Below are positions 13,901 to 29,400 of a DNA stretch of 64,000 nucleotides, piece by piece. Position numbers and translations under genes: made by a program. Under the pieces are notes generated by a model. That model searched no databases. It saw nothing but the letters and a program-made list of their open reading frames with translations, and had not been told where the DNA came from. The DNA comes from Nilaparvata lugens (taxonomy: Eukaryota; Arthropoda; Insecta; Hemiptera; Delphacidae): positions 21,904,365 to 21,968,364 of the forward strand of contig NC_052515.1 of the NCBI RefSeq assembly GCF_014356525.2, given 5' to 3'. Every line of letters begins with the position of its first letter. The stretch's first letter is position 1.

Positions 13901-16900
13901 TTATTATTATTGCAGTCAGTAAGTGATTAGTTTCAGTAAATTCTAATGTATTTTCCGAAGAATAATGACATATCTGCATTGCTCGTGAAAAAAAAACAAA
14001 CTTTTTCCCTTCATTGGATTTTTTCCCTATTCAAATAATTATTCTCTCCATATTAATGAGAAGTTCGTCGTCATAGACATCATTCTTTGTTTGCTGTTTC
14101 CTGAGTTTGTTCTGATAATGATTATTATTCTGATGTTTGAAATCGTGAGGACGATCTCAATTCAAGGGTCTCGCACCTCTTCAACTAAACAGGACTGATT
14201 GTTCTTTTCCTTTTTCGATATAAGTACTCTTCTCCATCCTCCTACTGTCTTTTCTTTTTTTCTCTCCATTTTTCCAAAATCTTCACATTTTTCTAGCAAT
14301 TCACTTTGAATATTCCCTAGTGTTCGCAGCACTTCATATGACTGCAATCATTTTTATTGTTGAACTCACTACCTATAAGAAATTATAGTGATCCCAATTA
14401 TATAATTATAGTGTTTTTCCCAATTTTGCTCTGCTTGAACTGATCTCTTCTCGTATTGGTCTGGTATCTGATATTTTCTCTTCATTTGAGCTTCCACCCT
14501 CATTAACCGTATTATTAATTTACATTAACCATTGCACAAATCAAATACATGATTAAAAAAGGACCAACAGGCCTAGCCCAAAACTGTTCCCTTTTCGAAT
14601 TTTGATAGTATTAAGCCAATGTCTGAAAGGTAGGCTATGTTGATTATTCAATCTTTCTTGGGAGAATCGTCGATAAATTCTTAGAATCGAATTTCAGAGA
14701 TAAGCTATTCCTAGTTACACCCATTTTCATACATTATTAACAGTCAAGCATACAGTTCATGTCGAAAATAATTCTTATCCAGCGGGGCCAATTTTTGGGG
14801 ATTTATGTACGCTTAGGCTGGCTGTTACAAAAGAGTTATAATTGATGAATTTATGAGTAAATTTATTACAATACTACCTAAGGATACAACAGAATATCCA
14901 GTAGATATTCCACTGTTATTATATTTGTGGAAGAGCTCAAGGCCTTACTAACTGAGGGAAGAAATTCATACCAAGTACAGTAAATGATTTGTTTAAAAAA
15001 CAAATTATACCAGTCATAATTTACAGAAGTTACACTATTTCTTCTCCTTTTTTTATTCTCTATATTTATCATCACTCTCCTAAACCCACTCACACTCTTC
15101 TACTCATTCAGTTTTCATTTATATTTTTATTCCATTTTCATTTTCTTTTCCATCCTCTTTTACTTTTTCTCCTCATTCTCCTTCTCTTCCTCTTGCTCCT
15201 CCTCTTTCTTCCTCCTCCTATCTTCCTCCTCCTCCTTCTCCTTTCACCACTTCCTCTTCTCCTCTCTCTCTCTCTCCTACTTCTCCTCCGACACCGCTCA
15301 TTCTTTTTCTCCTCATTTTCCTCCTATTTTTCCCTCTTCTTCTCTCTGTCCTCCTCCTCCTCATCCTCCTCCTCCACCTTCTTCTCCTCCTCCTCCTCCT
15401 ACTCCTTCTTATTCTCCTTCCTATCCTCCTTCTTCTTCTCCTCCTCCTCCTCCTCCACCACCTCCTCTTCCACCTTCTTCGCCTCCTCCTCCTACTCCTT
15501 CTTCTCCTCGTCCTCCTACTCCTTCTTATTCTCCTCCTTATCCTCCTTCTTCTCCTCCTCCTCCTCCACCACCACCTCATCCTTCCCTTCCTTCTCTTCG
15601 CCTCCTCCTCCTCCTTGTACATCACCAAGTATCCTTGATTCACATTCCTTATCCTCCTCTGTTTACTTCACCATCCCTTTCTCCTCCCTATTCTCCTATT
15701 CCTCTTGTACTCCTTCTCCTCCTCTTTCTCTATTATTTTCTTTACCAATTCCAACTGCTTCTTTTCAATAAATTTTTCTCTTCTCCACCCTCCTAATCAT
15801 CATCAGTTATTTTTTCTCAAAATACCTCAAATTCCTCGTACGTGAACAAGGAAAACGAAGCAGGCAAGTTTTTTGAGACAATCGAGTGTTTGGAACGCAT
15901 CTCTCGAACAATGGCGTCGTTTCTCTGTTTGTGCGTGTGCGTGCGCGTCTCGCAACTCGCAATTGGAAAAGGCAATTCTAGTCTAGATTCTTTTTAAATA
16001 GCCTACTAACAGTCCGATGAGTGCCAGTGCACTGTGCAACGCTCCGCTCCTCCTCATGCATTATAAATAGACAGTTCTTAGTTCCTCCTCTTAGCTCCCC
16101 TTCTATCACTTTCAATATTATATACTTTGTTCTTTTTCTTTTTCTTTTTCTTTTTCTTTTTCTTTTTCTTTTTCTTCTTCTTCTTCTTCTTCTTCTTCTT
16201 CCTCCTCCTCCTACTTCTTCTCCACCTTACTCCTTCTCTTTCTTCTTCTCCATTCCCTTCTTCTCCTCAACCACTCTTATTCACCCTCCTCTATTGACTA
16301 GAACTGTCTTTCTATGTACCTATTTTACTCATTTTTACGGCATGAAAAATAAATATTCCTATAGTCTACAGATTTTTGTTGGTGGGTAGTGTCTTATGAG
16401 AAGCTCCCACTTCTACTTTGTATTCCCCATTGAACAATATAATACTGTTTATTGATAAATTTATTTTGTGTTTCGGATGGACACGTTGCCGTCGGTCCCG
16501 GCTGCCTGAAAAGCAGTCGTTAGGTCATATTGGAGGCCCTGAAATTGATCAGTTGCGACCTGAAAACTCTGACACCAGACCTGAGCCAGCCAATCATATG
16601 ATAAACCACTTGAAATTAACTTTTTTTTAAATATTGTGTACTAAACCTATGTAGAGAAGATAACATTATGTTTTCTACAATTAAGGGATAGAAGTGTTCA
16701 TTATTATTAAATAAAAAATAATTTATTGTTATTATATTATGTTTGAAGTTCCGTTCTTTCGAAATTCAGTTACAGCTGCTTGGAAGCGTTAATTCAAAAG
16801 CACTTTTGTTTCAAGTTCCAATGCTGGAAATCACTCCCTGGAACTTCCAAAGGCCAGGGGCGCTAAATTTAGAATCAATAATAACCTAAACTAACCTAAA

Positions 16901-17001
16901 CTTCCTATGTATCTAATAATATTACAACAATTTTCATACAAATTTTGAGTACGTGAAACCATCATGATGATGGAAGTGATAGAATGAGGAAAGAGAGGGA
17001 T

Positions 17002-17052
<51 letters not shown>

Positions 17053-20000
17053 GAAGAGAGAAAAAAGATAGGGAGAAGAGAAAAAAAGATAGGGCGTGAT
17101 GAGAGAAGAGAGAAAAAAAGAGTGAGTGAGAGAGTCAGAGAGAGATAGTGAAAGTTTGAGTCAGAGAAAGAGAAAGATACACGATTGGATCAATTTATGG
17201 AGTGAGAGAACAAGTTTGGGTGAGAGATGTTGTAATAATATTGAGTCAGACTAGAATCATCTGAAATGGTTGGATTATCTATTTATTTATTCATTCTCTG
17301 ACAAATAATATTGATCAAAGGCGTCAGCGTGGGAACTAACGGACTGTTCATCTCTGTCTCTTTCTGATAACATTCATCATAAGTTACGCGTTATGCTTTT
17401 TCCTCACATTCAAAGTCCATCAATAATCCATTATCCATTTACTCATCATTCTCATTTGCCCTAATATGCTGTGTTACCGACTCTTCTAGGAAAATTGATA
17501 GTTTATTTGAACTAAACTGTGGTTGACCCTGTTTGATTTCCAAAAGGTTTTCCTCGAATCCATCAGTTATTTGTTGTTTAACTATAAACTACAGTATTTT
17601 GTTCATGAGTTCAGTTTTTAGAGAGTTGATTGACTTTCTGCAGTTATCACTCTTCAGTGAGGTCCACTTCGAACTGTCAGCATTTCTTATAAATAATTTA
17701 ATATATTCATAGACAATAGATACAATCTAAGTGAATAAATAATATCAATACTTCACTCCCGACCAGTCCTAATTCTGACAAATTGAAGTAAACGTGAAGT
17801 AAATTGAAGTCAAATTGATAATATAGAATCAAATTGAAATATAAACTATTAATAGAATAAATTAATTATATTTGAAGTGAATATTGAAGTAAAATTAAAA
17901 TAAATCTCACTTAGGCCTACGCTATTGCTCACCACTCATTAAGCATCAGGCATCACTTTTTTCGATACAAACAATCCAATAATATTATCTTATATTTTTG
18001 TATTATCAATTGAATTTTCGCATAAAAACATCCACGCATCCCAAGTTTTTATCCAACACTAATATCCGAAGGATACTTATACCTTTCTCAATAATTATTG
18101 TGAAAAATGTGAAATCTCAATTTCAATTTGGCAACGACTTATTACTTTCAGAACCAACACTTCAACCGTTCGATCTTTATATCTGTAGCTAGAGGTATTA
18201 ATCGTTTTTCATCACTATGAGAGAGAGAAGTGATATTTATTTATTCATCATTTACAATCGACTCAAGGACAAAGGAACAGACTACAGTCCTTACCTTCTT
18301 TTCATCCCAATTTCAAAAAATAAATTGTCCAATGAGCCGCAATTGCTATGACTTTTGAATGAATCGCTAGTGGGAGTGGCCTGTCTGTGGCCTGTGAGTG
18401 GCGCTCACTCATTCCGATATTTGTTGCTGTTTTGTATTCTATTTATAGTTAGTCGAAGATTTCCAATGGTACCAACAACTATAATTTGTATCTAATTATT
18501 TTAATAGATTTGTGGTTGTGATAATTTGCTGTTGTTTTATTGTCTGGTTGTAGTCTTTTCATTCAAAACAAAAGTTATCACATCATTTATGCCTTCATGT
18601 ATGAATGTAGATCAATCACAGAAATTATTTTCATCCCTCCATAGTCAATGTTCGTTGATCCAGTGGAATTTCAAACTTAAACTTTAAATGAAAATGTTCC
18701 TATGTGATGTATTTACGAAATAGCTATAACGAATTTGTTCATCGATTTTCAATGCAGATTCCAATTGAAGTAATTTATTAAAGTTAAATCTTCTTCCTAA
18801 ATAACCCTTTGAGGGGAGGGAGTCTTTTGAGCCCCTTCCCTCTTATTCTCTAGTTTTCTACAAATCCTGACATACTCGGTTCCCCTTATTTAGATTAATT
18901 TCCCCTCACATCTCATTCAGATGCATTCTAGATACAGAAAACTAATAAAAATCTAACAATTCCTTCATGATATCTCTATATTACATGTTAAACATGTTTT
19001 GCTCTAATAGACTCAAGCCTAGAAACTATTGTCATACTAGCAAATAAATAAATTAATCACATCCTATAATCCGCTCACAATATTCTAGTCTGCATTTGCA
19101 CTTCATTATCGTGATAAAATACTCTATAATAATTATTGAGATTCGCTCAAAACTGCATTCCTTATAAGCAATATCAATGCTTCCAATTTAACCAATGCTG
19201 ACTGCTGATAGTTTGAAGTGTATCTTACCATAAATACAACTAGACACACCGAAACAAATCAACACACATGTTGATTGGCAACATGTAAGTATTTGGCTAA
19301 TAAATAGCAAACTGCTGGTAAGTTAGTTCACTTGTGCAAGTCAATTGTACAATCCACTCATATATTATCACTAGCCGTCAGGCTCGCCTCGCTCGCCATA
19401 TCCGTCTAGCCAGGGGGCTCCGCCCCCTGGACCCCCGACTGGATCGTCCAAGAATGAGATCAGAAGGCTCGCTTCGCTCGCCTGCATTTTTCATTTGTAG
19501 AACGATCATATGTTAGGACGATCCAGTCGGGGGTCCAGACTAAACGTCTGGCTAAACGGATATGGCGAGCGAAGCGAGCCTGACGGTTAGTAATATAATA
19601 TTACCAGGAATAGCTCTGATTGAAGTAGCAGTGCCCAATCAATTTTTCCGCGATAAATGCATTTCAATCTCCAACTTGGTGCCAACCTAACAAAGTCAAC
19701 TCAACTTAATGCCAACCTGACAAAATTATTAATTTAGTTACCAGTTAACAACACTGTTTCGAAGAGGTACTCTCTCTAGATTATAGTTCTATATTAACAT
19801 ATGGTATGGACATTTTTCAATTATAATTAAGAGAATAAGAAGAATATACATGCTAAAAGAAGAACTTTAAACCCTTAAAAACCACCCTTAGAGTTAAAAT
19901 ATTGCCAAAAGATTTCTTAGTGCGCCTCTAAAGGGCCAACTGAAGATACCTACCAAGTTTGAACGTTTTTGGTCCGGTAGATTTTTAGTTCTGCGAGTGA

Positions 20001-20939
20001 GTGAGTGAGTGAGTCAGTCAGTGAGTGAGTGCCATTTCGCTTATATATATATCTATATATATATATATATATATAGAAGATCATTGGCATATTATTCAGA
20101 ATCATAAGAATCATTCGTTCTTTACAATGCTATTAGTTTTTATTCTATTATTCATTCATTTACATTACACTATGACGGCACCAGAAAGAAATACTTCCCA
20201 TAATAACCCTCTCGATTACAAATTACAATTACAAGTCCAATAATAGTAAAAATTCTAATAATAGTATAATATAATATAGTTAAAGCCTAATCTAATATAG
20301 AAAATGCACTAAATAAAAGAAAGATAGAAACTACAATAAATTCTTTAAACTAAAATTGAAGATGAAAAAGGGGAATATGATGATGATAAGAATAAAATTA
20401 ATAAGAAAAAAATGAACAAGATCATGATATCAATATTTTAAACCAACAATTGAAGGTGAGAACGAGGGGTATGATGATGATAATGACGATGACGATGATG
20501 ATGATCATGACTTTTAACCGTAAATGAATAAGAAAATATCAATTAAAATCCCTATGAGTGAGATAGGGTGATTGTGAGCCGCGAAATAGGAGTTGTGATG
20601 GATGGATACGACCATTCTATTCGGGTAACAAAGACAGTAAATCGATATCCAAAGGCTATGAACAAGCAAGTTGGCCTCTGCTAGTGGATAGTACACTGTC
20701 TGTCCATTACCGTTAGTGGTCCACCGTGTATTGTACTGACAGCGGAGAAAAGAGAGTTTCAAAATGCATCAAACACAAAATGCAGGAGAGAGACAAGAAA
20801 TGGTTTTCAAAATTTATCTCATAAATCAATGCAGTAATACAAGAGAGAGGAGGGAAGAGGGAAGAGAGTTACAAAATTTATCCGATGCCCAGTGCAATAA
20901 TGCAAGAGAGGAGATGACGAGAGAGAGAGATGAGTGAGT

Positions 20940-21029
<90 letters not shown>

Positions 21030-23207
21030 CAGGGAGAGAGAGGCAGGGAGAGAGAGAGATTAAGAGTGTGTTTGAGAGAGAGAGAGAGAGATTAAGAGTG
21101 TGTGTGAGAGAGAGAGGTAGATATAGAGATAGTGTGAGAGAGAGGGTGGGGGAAGTGAGTGAGAGAGAGAGACAGTGAGAGAGGACTGAGGAGACAGAGT
21201 TTTGAAAATTTAATAGACGACCAAAAATAGAAACGGTGTACGAGTACTTATATTTTCATGCGTTGTACGAGACAGCTATCACTCTTCAACTTTTGACATC
21301 CTCAGTAACTGAATTGCAAAGTTGGAATCGGACAATTAAAGTTGGGTGAGGAGATACATACAGGGTTCCGGAAAACAGTGACTCATCCAATTTTCTGACA
21401 GAATGACAATGGTTTTGGGAGCAATAAGTTCAGGTTTGAATGTGTATGAATATTCTGAAATCGAGGTATGATGATGGACTCAATTCAAACTGCTCACTTT
21501 GGGCGAATAACTGTTATTTTTCCCTAAATTGTATATGCAAATGAATAGATAAATCAATGAATAAATAAGCCCCGAAAATATTGCTGCTTCTTTTCATCAT
21601 TCATCAATGTAGCAAACTATCCTAATTTTGATCATCACACCTTAATGACTCAATTAGGGGAAGGATCCACAGGAAATTACCACTCTAGAAATCTAGGATC
21701 CACTCTAGAAATTCTAGAAGAATTACCAAAAAGTCACAGAAATTTCTGGAATAATGTCCTGAGAAAGGTCCTAAGAGTTCTAAAGAATGTCCCTAAAGAA
21801 GTTCACTGTACTGTAATAACATAAATGTAAGAAACTCGTCTCCTTTAGTCAGATCGATGTTTAGCTTTCAGTTTAGGTCGCGTTCGCTAAAACGCTTGAG
21901 TCTCGATCGATGTCAGCGCCATGACATCCAAATGTTTTTATGATTGCCAATAGTCTTAAATTTACTCAAACATCAGAATAAATTTTGTCTCTAATTATTA
22001 ATCTGAACACACTGATTCCACAATATATACAATTTTGATTTGCTACGGACCCTTCTCAACTGATTTTTGATCTGTAGGTGCATTTTGGGATACACTGTGC
22101 TGTTACCTTGGAATATTAATTAAGTATATATGATCGTCAGCCAGAAACCTTTCTATACAACTTTTTAAAAGCTATTGTTAGAATATTCATCCTCAACGAG
22201 TGTCTCTTATCACAGGCAGTCACAAATTTCAACACACCCACTTTTGTCAAGAAAATACGTTTTCTCGGTGAAAAGTGAAGACAATACGTCACTCAGCTGT
22301 AGGATTAGAGGAATAAAGCACATGACAATCCAAGTAGGAGCAGAAAGAACAATGGCTCCAAGTCACTTTTCGGCGCAAGTTGAGAAATCAAGATCTATGA
22401 ATATTGATGATGGTGTCTGACTTTCTGGAAACTGTGGCCTTAGCTTGCAGATGACGCAATTAGTCTCACGTCCATGTCTGACGTCTCAGCCTCATTCCTC
22501 ACCAGACTTTTCACTCCACTAGATCCCATATTATTTGTCCTGGGAGAAGACAGAAGGAAAAGAGCTGTCAATTTTAGGGATAAGAGGGTCCGGAATTTCT
22601 CAAGATAAAGCTGTCATTCTCATTCAAGATGTCAGAATTACTTAGGATAACATGAATGCTTTAGGTTCGACAATGCTGAAAGTGTATCTTGTTATATTGA
22701 ATTATATCATGATTGTGTATTTTTGAATGCGGCAATAAAGAAATTATTTCATTTTAATTTCACTATAAAATATTGGAACTATGAAAATTTCATTCCAATC
22801 TCACAATAAAAGATTGGTACTATGAAAATTTCATTCCTATCTCACTATGAAAGATTGGAACTAAGAAACTTTCTTGTATAAATTTCTTAGTAGAATTATT
22901 TATTTAATCATCGTCATCCTTCACCCATGTTGAATAAAAACATAATATTTCCCTAGAGTTTTTCAGATTTTACCGAAACTACTATGCTATCGCAAACGCA
23001 CACAGCAGCAGACAGATGTACGCAGACAGACGGAAAAATCAAGCAGATATGAGCAGGCATATTCAGACAGACGGACTGTGTTCGTTTGAGAGAGGGATTT
23101 TTCCTCCGTTAGTCAGCATACGTCTGTCTGCTGTTGTGTGCGTTCGCCTGAATATTTATTTATATTATTTATTTATTTATTATTTATTTATTATTTATTT
23201 ATTTATT

Positions 23208-23267
<60 letters not shown>

Positions 23268-23433
23268 TCTATTTATTTATTTATATTATTTATTTATTTA
23301 TTTATCTATTTATCTATTCATTATTTATTTATTATTTATTTATTTATTTATTCATTCATTCATTCATTCATTCATTCATTCATTTATTTATTTATTTATG
23401 ATTTATTATTTATTTATTATTTATTTATTTATT

Positions 23434-23477
<44 letters not shown>

Positions 23478-26400
23478 TTATTTATTTAGTTATTTATTTA
23501 TTTATTTATTTATTATTTATTTATTTATTCATTTATTTATTTATTTATAATCTACAATCAACTTAAGGACAAAGAAACAGACTACAGTTCAAAACTTCTT
23601 TTCATCCCAATTTCATAAAATAAATTGTCCAAAAATGAAGGTTATGTGCGACTTTTCACTCTTCACTAATTTCCACATTGAAACAAAACACAAACACTTC
23701 AAACAATTAATTTTGAATTTAGAAATATTAAGATCCGAATTGATAGCAAAATTCCTTCTACTTAGCACTCAAAACTGTAAAATAAATATTTATTTGAAAT
23801 ATTTTGTTCCGAAAATTAAAACAATCTTCTCCACTAGAAGCACAGCTGTTTAAAAGTAAAGTAAATATAAAAGTAAAGTTCCCCGATCAAATATTCCTCC
23901 TCAATATAGTATTCAAAATAGTAATTACGCACATTTTGGATCAAATTCCGTGTCGTACGTACAAGAAAAACGTATGATATTGATAGTGGAATTTTCCTGT
24001 ATCATGAGTGACGGTGACATGCCATAGCCTATGAGTTATAAGAAACGAGAGAGAGTGTGATAGAGTCCATAGAAAGACAAAGACAATGATAAGGGAGGTT
24101 TCCAGTCATATGAATGACGTCATAATTTCTGGTGACCTATACAAGCAATGCTACTATAGTTAGATTCACTACATACTTTCAGCTTCCTTATTATTGACAT
24201 CAATGATTACCACTCAACCAATGCTGACAGTATGAAGTGTATCTCAGTATCAGCTGACCCGATGACACTTCTCACTGCTGACTCGATTTGCATGTCAACA
24301 AGTGCCACGGTTTGAAGCATGCCTCATGGTCAGCAAGGGGCACGTGTAGAATGCAATATTGTTCTCGTAAACATTACCACCTGAATACAAAGTGCTAAGA
24401 GCTAGAAAGAGCGGAATCAATGTAGTACGTTTATCATTAGTAAAAATGAAAATTTACTCAACAATGTTCATATTATTTTTACTCTTTAACTTAGAGCCTC
24501 CTTATCAATATATCTCACATTATAGTTAGAGAATTTGTATCATGCATCTAGAAACGTTCATTCCTTACAACTGGATTACAATCCTTATTACTGGATTTAT
24601 TGACTGATTACATGACTGATTAACAAGGATTGGATTGAGTTATCACAGTGATCATCTCTAATGAATTGATTGAATTTTTATAAACATAAAGTTGCTTCTG
24701 GCTTCCATCTATTATCGTATTCTTACAGGTAAAAAGTTTTTTAACCAAATCACTCCTGTGTTATCGGATGGCACGTTAATTGTCGGTCCCGGCTAAAGTA
24801 TGACAGTCGTAAGGCCCATTGACGGCTCAAATTATATATTCAGGCGGTGGGACCTTCCCGCAAGGGACTCCCCACCAACAAAAGCCATACGAATTTACTT
24901 TTTTCTTACAGGTTTCAATGTATTTATGGGAGAGTTTCCCGTGGAATCCAGTCATTCCAATAGAGAAATGTGTATCCTCCATGGGAAATTTCAGTTGGAA
25001 GTAGTTAGTAGATGACTAATTGTAACGATTTACTACTATCGGTTCAAGTCCTGATCGGATTTGACATTTTCTTACTAGCCTCATGTAGATGGGACTAGTA
25101 TGCAATGAAGTTTCAACAAACTTGCAACAGTGGGGATGCAGGTTGCAAATAATGCAAATGCTACGTATAATCTGTTGCAAGATGCAGGGTAAGGGAGTGG
25201 AAGATAGACTAAGAAAGGAATGGAATCATGCAAATGGCAAATGCAAACAAAGAAGTAAAGTGTGTAAGAGAGGACTTAAAAAATTGATAGCACAAAAATA
25301 TGGATCAGTATCACCTGTCAGTTTCAAAATGTTTTTCTATTAAAAACTTGAACGTAAATGATGACTGGATTCCAATCTACAACTTATCACCTCTAGCAAC
25401 GGAACAAGCAATCATAATAATTATCTTCTTCATATAAAATGAAATCAAGATAAATACAATGCAGAATGAAGACGTTCATCTTCTTACTGTAAATGTCGAA
25501 TACTCACTTGGTGTGAGCTGATATTGAAACTTGCATATTTTGTAGAGGCTACAATTTTCCAATAATGGTCTTTTGAATCAAAAATAGAAACTGATTATCA
25601 GTTTCCAATATTCAAAATTGAATATTCACTATTTCAATCAAAAATAGCAACAGATTTATCAGTCTCCATTTTTTTCACAACAACAGCTCCAAGAAATATT
25701 CATTAATTTGTTTTGTTATTCCAATAAAAAATTGCAACAGATTTATCAGTTTCCATTTTTTTCACAGCTAGAGCTCCCAGAAATATTCATTTGTAATTTG
25801 TCATTTTATGTTTGCTCTTCTTCCACCAAGCTATTTTTGATAGTTTTGAAACGGGTAACTAATTAATGTCCGACCGAATATCACAACTTTTATCCTCAGT
25901 GGGAAAAAGTATTATTATTTGAAAAATGTTTGATGCAGAAGCAGTTTGCTCCCATTTGAGAACAGAATCAACAAGGAGAGAATAGAGACTAGTTCAAATA
26001 AAAATTTTCTGGCTGCAACCAAGTGGAATTTATTGACAGCAGAAGCTTTGCCAACAGCGGAACATTTTCTGTGTCAATTTCCGTTCAACAAATTTCACAT
26101 CACATGGTCAAACGAGTCTCAGTCTCTGCAATTCACAGATCAACTCAGTTCAAACAGAAATTTATTTTTGGAACGTCACATAAAATCGGTATCACTCGAT
26201 ACAGCAGACACCTCTTGTCTTCTATTAATTCTTTTTTCTGAAATGTCACTGAAGTTTTTATTTTCTCCATATCAGTTCATAGTTACTTTCCATGTTGATT
26301 TCTGGATCATCATTTTTGTCATTTTTCATGTCATGCTAGAGATTGATATGGCGGTCCACTTCAAGCTCAATGGAAAATATCTCTGATTGTCCTACGAACC

Positions 26401-29400
26401 TCTCTTTATTATCTTTTCCGTCAACTGTTAAAAATAGATGCATTCAAATTTTCATTGTCTCTTTCCATATCCTGTGTCTTCTTAGAAATTTGTTCCATCC
26501 TTTTCATTTTCTGTGTCTCCTTTGATTGTTTGTCTCCTCTGAGCTCTTTAATTTTATTGTTTATCCTCTGTTACCAATCTATATTGTCATTAATGTTGTC
26601 TCTTTGCTAACTGTGAAAAATAGTTATTTGTGCAACTAGTGCGCAAAGTGACAGTTTGCTGCACCGAAATAAAGGCGAGGGCGGAATGGCTTCTTGAGTG
26701 CAGCAGAGGAACTTTGCGCACGTATTTCACATTAAATTTTTCCTGCAGTTACCATTGAATATGAAAAGTGGGTAATTATGAGTAAAATTCCCTGAAATCT
26801 ATCAAATGTTTTTCTGTGTAATTTTATTATTAATAAAAACCTTAATTTATTTAAAATTAAATAATAATGTAGTAAATGAATGAAGGCGGCGGCGCTCATG
26901 TGGTGGCTGTCGCTGTCATCGTTGTCCACTATTGCCATATAATAACGTGCACCACAGTCACTGTTACCAACTTAATTTTGATTTTCCTGCACTGGTGCTC
27001 CATATAACCTACTAACTATTTTGCGTTGTCATGCTGCAAATCTGGAGTACGCAAAGTGATACTTTGCGCACTAGAGCGGAAAAGTGATTCTTTGCGGCCT
27101 GCAATCAGTGCACAAATGGGCACTTTCAAGGTATCTGTCGGGAAAGATACATTCAAGATTCAAATTTGCATTGCCTCTTTTAAAAATGCTGTGTCTTTTT
27201 ATGAATTTGTTCTTTTCTTTTCCATCCTTCTCATTTTCTGTGTCTCCTCGGATTGTTTGTCTCCTCAGAGTTCCTCCATTTTATTGTTTATCCTCTGATA
27301 AAATGTAGCCCTTTCTGATGAAAACATTGTTTCTCTTGTCTTTCCCATGTTTACCTCTTTACTCTTCTTTCCTCCCCTTTCAGTTCTCATATTACTCCGT
27401 TTATCCCTGCCATTCTTTCATTTTCCCCATTTTAAATTCCTATCTGATTAATCTTGAATCTGTCTGTGTTGCTTCCTTCAGTATCCCACCCACTCAATTT
27501 CCTCTGTTGTAGTACTACATACAGTAATTCTTGATATTCTTATTTTGCTTCTCCATTCATTTCCTCCCCCGTATCCTCACTCCTCTTTTCCACTGTTCTC
27601 TTCATTTCATCTACTTCTCAGTCATTGAATCTACTTTATTTTATCTCCATATCAACCTCTATTCTCTTCTTCATATATTCAATCTCATTTCATTCTATTT
27701 TCTTTTCTCTCTCTATCTTTTCCAATGCATCCACTTTTCCAGTCTTTCCATCCCCTCTTCCTCCATTATTCTCTTCATTCTCCATCAACTCTATTCATGC
27801 CTCTTTCTATCACTCTCATTTGCTTTCATCAACTCTTGATATTTCAACCTCTAATTCTCATTTCCTATATCAATTTATATTTCTAAACCTATTTCTCATC
27901 TATTTTTGTTTCAATTTTCCCATGTTTCTAAGCACAATTTCTCTTTCCTTCATTTCTATTTTCCCCACCTTCTCTTCCTCTCTTCTTCATCCTCCTACAA
28001 CTCTTATCAGTTCGCTCTCCTTCTCTCCGTCTATCCTCTTATGCTCTTTTCATCCCCACCTACCCCCCTTCTAAAACCATAATTATTTTTCTCTAATGCT
28101 CCTCCACTCATTAACTCTCTCTCTCTCTTTACCCCCTTCTCACCAATCCCTACCACACTCGGTATAGCTTGCAGTTCAATTTATTTCTAATTCCAATATT
28201 TTGAAATCTTGCTTCATCCTCTCTCCTTTCTCGATCATTGATTATATTTTCCTCTTTCCTCTACCACTCATTCTCTCTCTCTTTATTTCTTTTGTCCATT
28301 CCTTCGTCTTTCGTCCTCTCCTTTTTGTCCTATTCCTTCCTCATTCGATATCTTTCAATCCTGCTTTATCCTCCCCCATTCCTTCTATTCATCTCTTCTC
28401 TCTCGAACGTTAATTATATTTTTTCTCTCTCCTCCCTCTTTTTTTCTCTATCCTCCCCGTCTCCCCACTCACCCATCATTTGCGAAGGAGGCATTCTCAG
28501 GATTGCACAGCTCAGTATTTCACAGAGCAATAAAATGCCGGTTATAATGCAGTTGATATCGGCGGTGCGGCGACAGTTGTTAAAAGACAGTCCATTTTAT
28601 TACTGCCATAAAAACAAACCAAGCTACGTGGCACATACCCGTAACCACGTCAATATATCTGTACATTCCCCCACTATAAACCTATCTGTACATTCCCCCA
28701 CTATAAACCATATACATATATCTAAGATATCAACGGTCTAAGATACCAATAACAGATCTGTCGTATCTTATGTAATGAAGAGATAAAAAAGAGGAGAAAC
28801 AGGTAGAAGAAGAAGAAGAAGAAGAAGAAGAAGAAGAAGAAGAAGAAGAAGAAGAAGAAGAGAAGAAGAGAAGAAGAAGAAGAAGAAGAAGAGAAGAAGA
28901 AGAAGAAGAAGAAAAAGATGATAAAGGTGATGATGATGATGATGATGATGGTAAAGAAGGAGAGGAAGTAGAAGAGGAGGAAGATGATGATGATGATGAT
29001 GAAAAATGAGAAGGATGGAAGAAGATCTAATCTCGATAACAATGTCATAAACCCCAATAATTGCAGACATAATGAATCACTGATACGTGATCAATATGGA
29101 ATCGATGAATGGTCCATATCTTTCTCAAGAAAGAACTATTTCAATTGCATTGGACGACAGAAATAAGTTATTGCAGATTGGTTGCAAAAATGGGAGTGTA
29201 CAATATATTATGGTGGAAGTGAGATAGTTGTCATAATAATTCACCATAAAGGCTCTTTAAGTTCCACTGACAACGCTGTAATATACAGCAATTGTTGAAC
29301 AATTATTGAGCTAATAGGATTAAAAATAAGCTATTGAACATTAAGTTAATTTGTTGATGAGCTCATTGTCATATTCTAATGAGTGGAGGAATCTAATTTT

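Noticed and set aside
14989..15771. 260-codon Ser/Leu/Phe-rich frame and the antisense Arg-rich frame
   Set aside because: Compositional artefacts of a pyrimidine-rich tract; no domain, splice context or conserved motif.
23016..23489. YLFI-repeat frames
   Set aside because: Translation of an (ATTT)n microsatellite.
25946..26386. 146-codon frame as a possible gene
   Set aside because: No recognisable domain, no supporting splice sites and AT-rich composition; it lies deep in intron 1.
28722..29070. Poly-Phe and poly-His frames
   Set aside because: Translation of (GAA)n and (GAT)n microsatellites.
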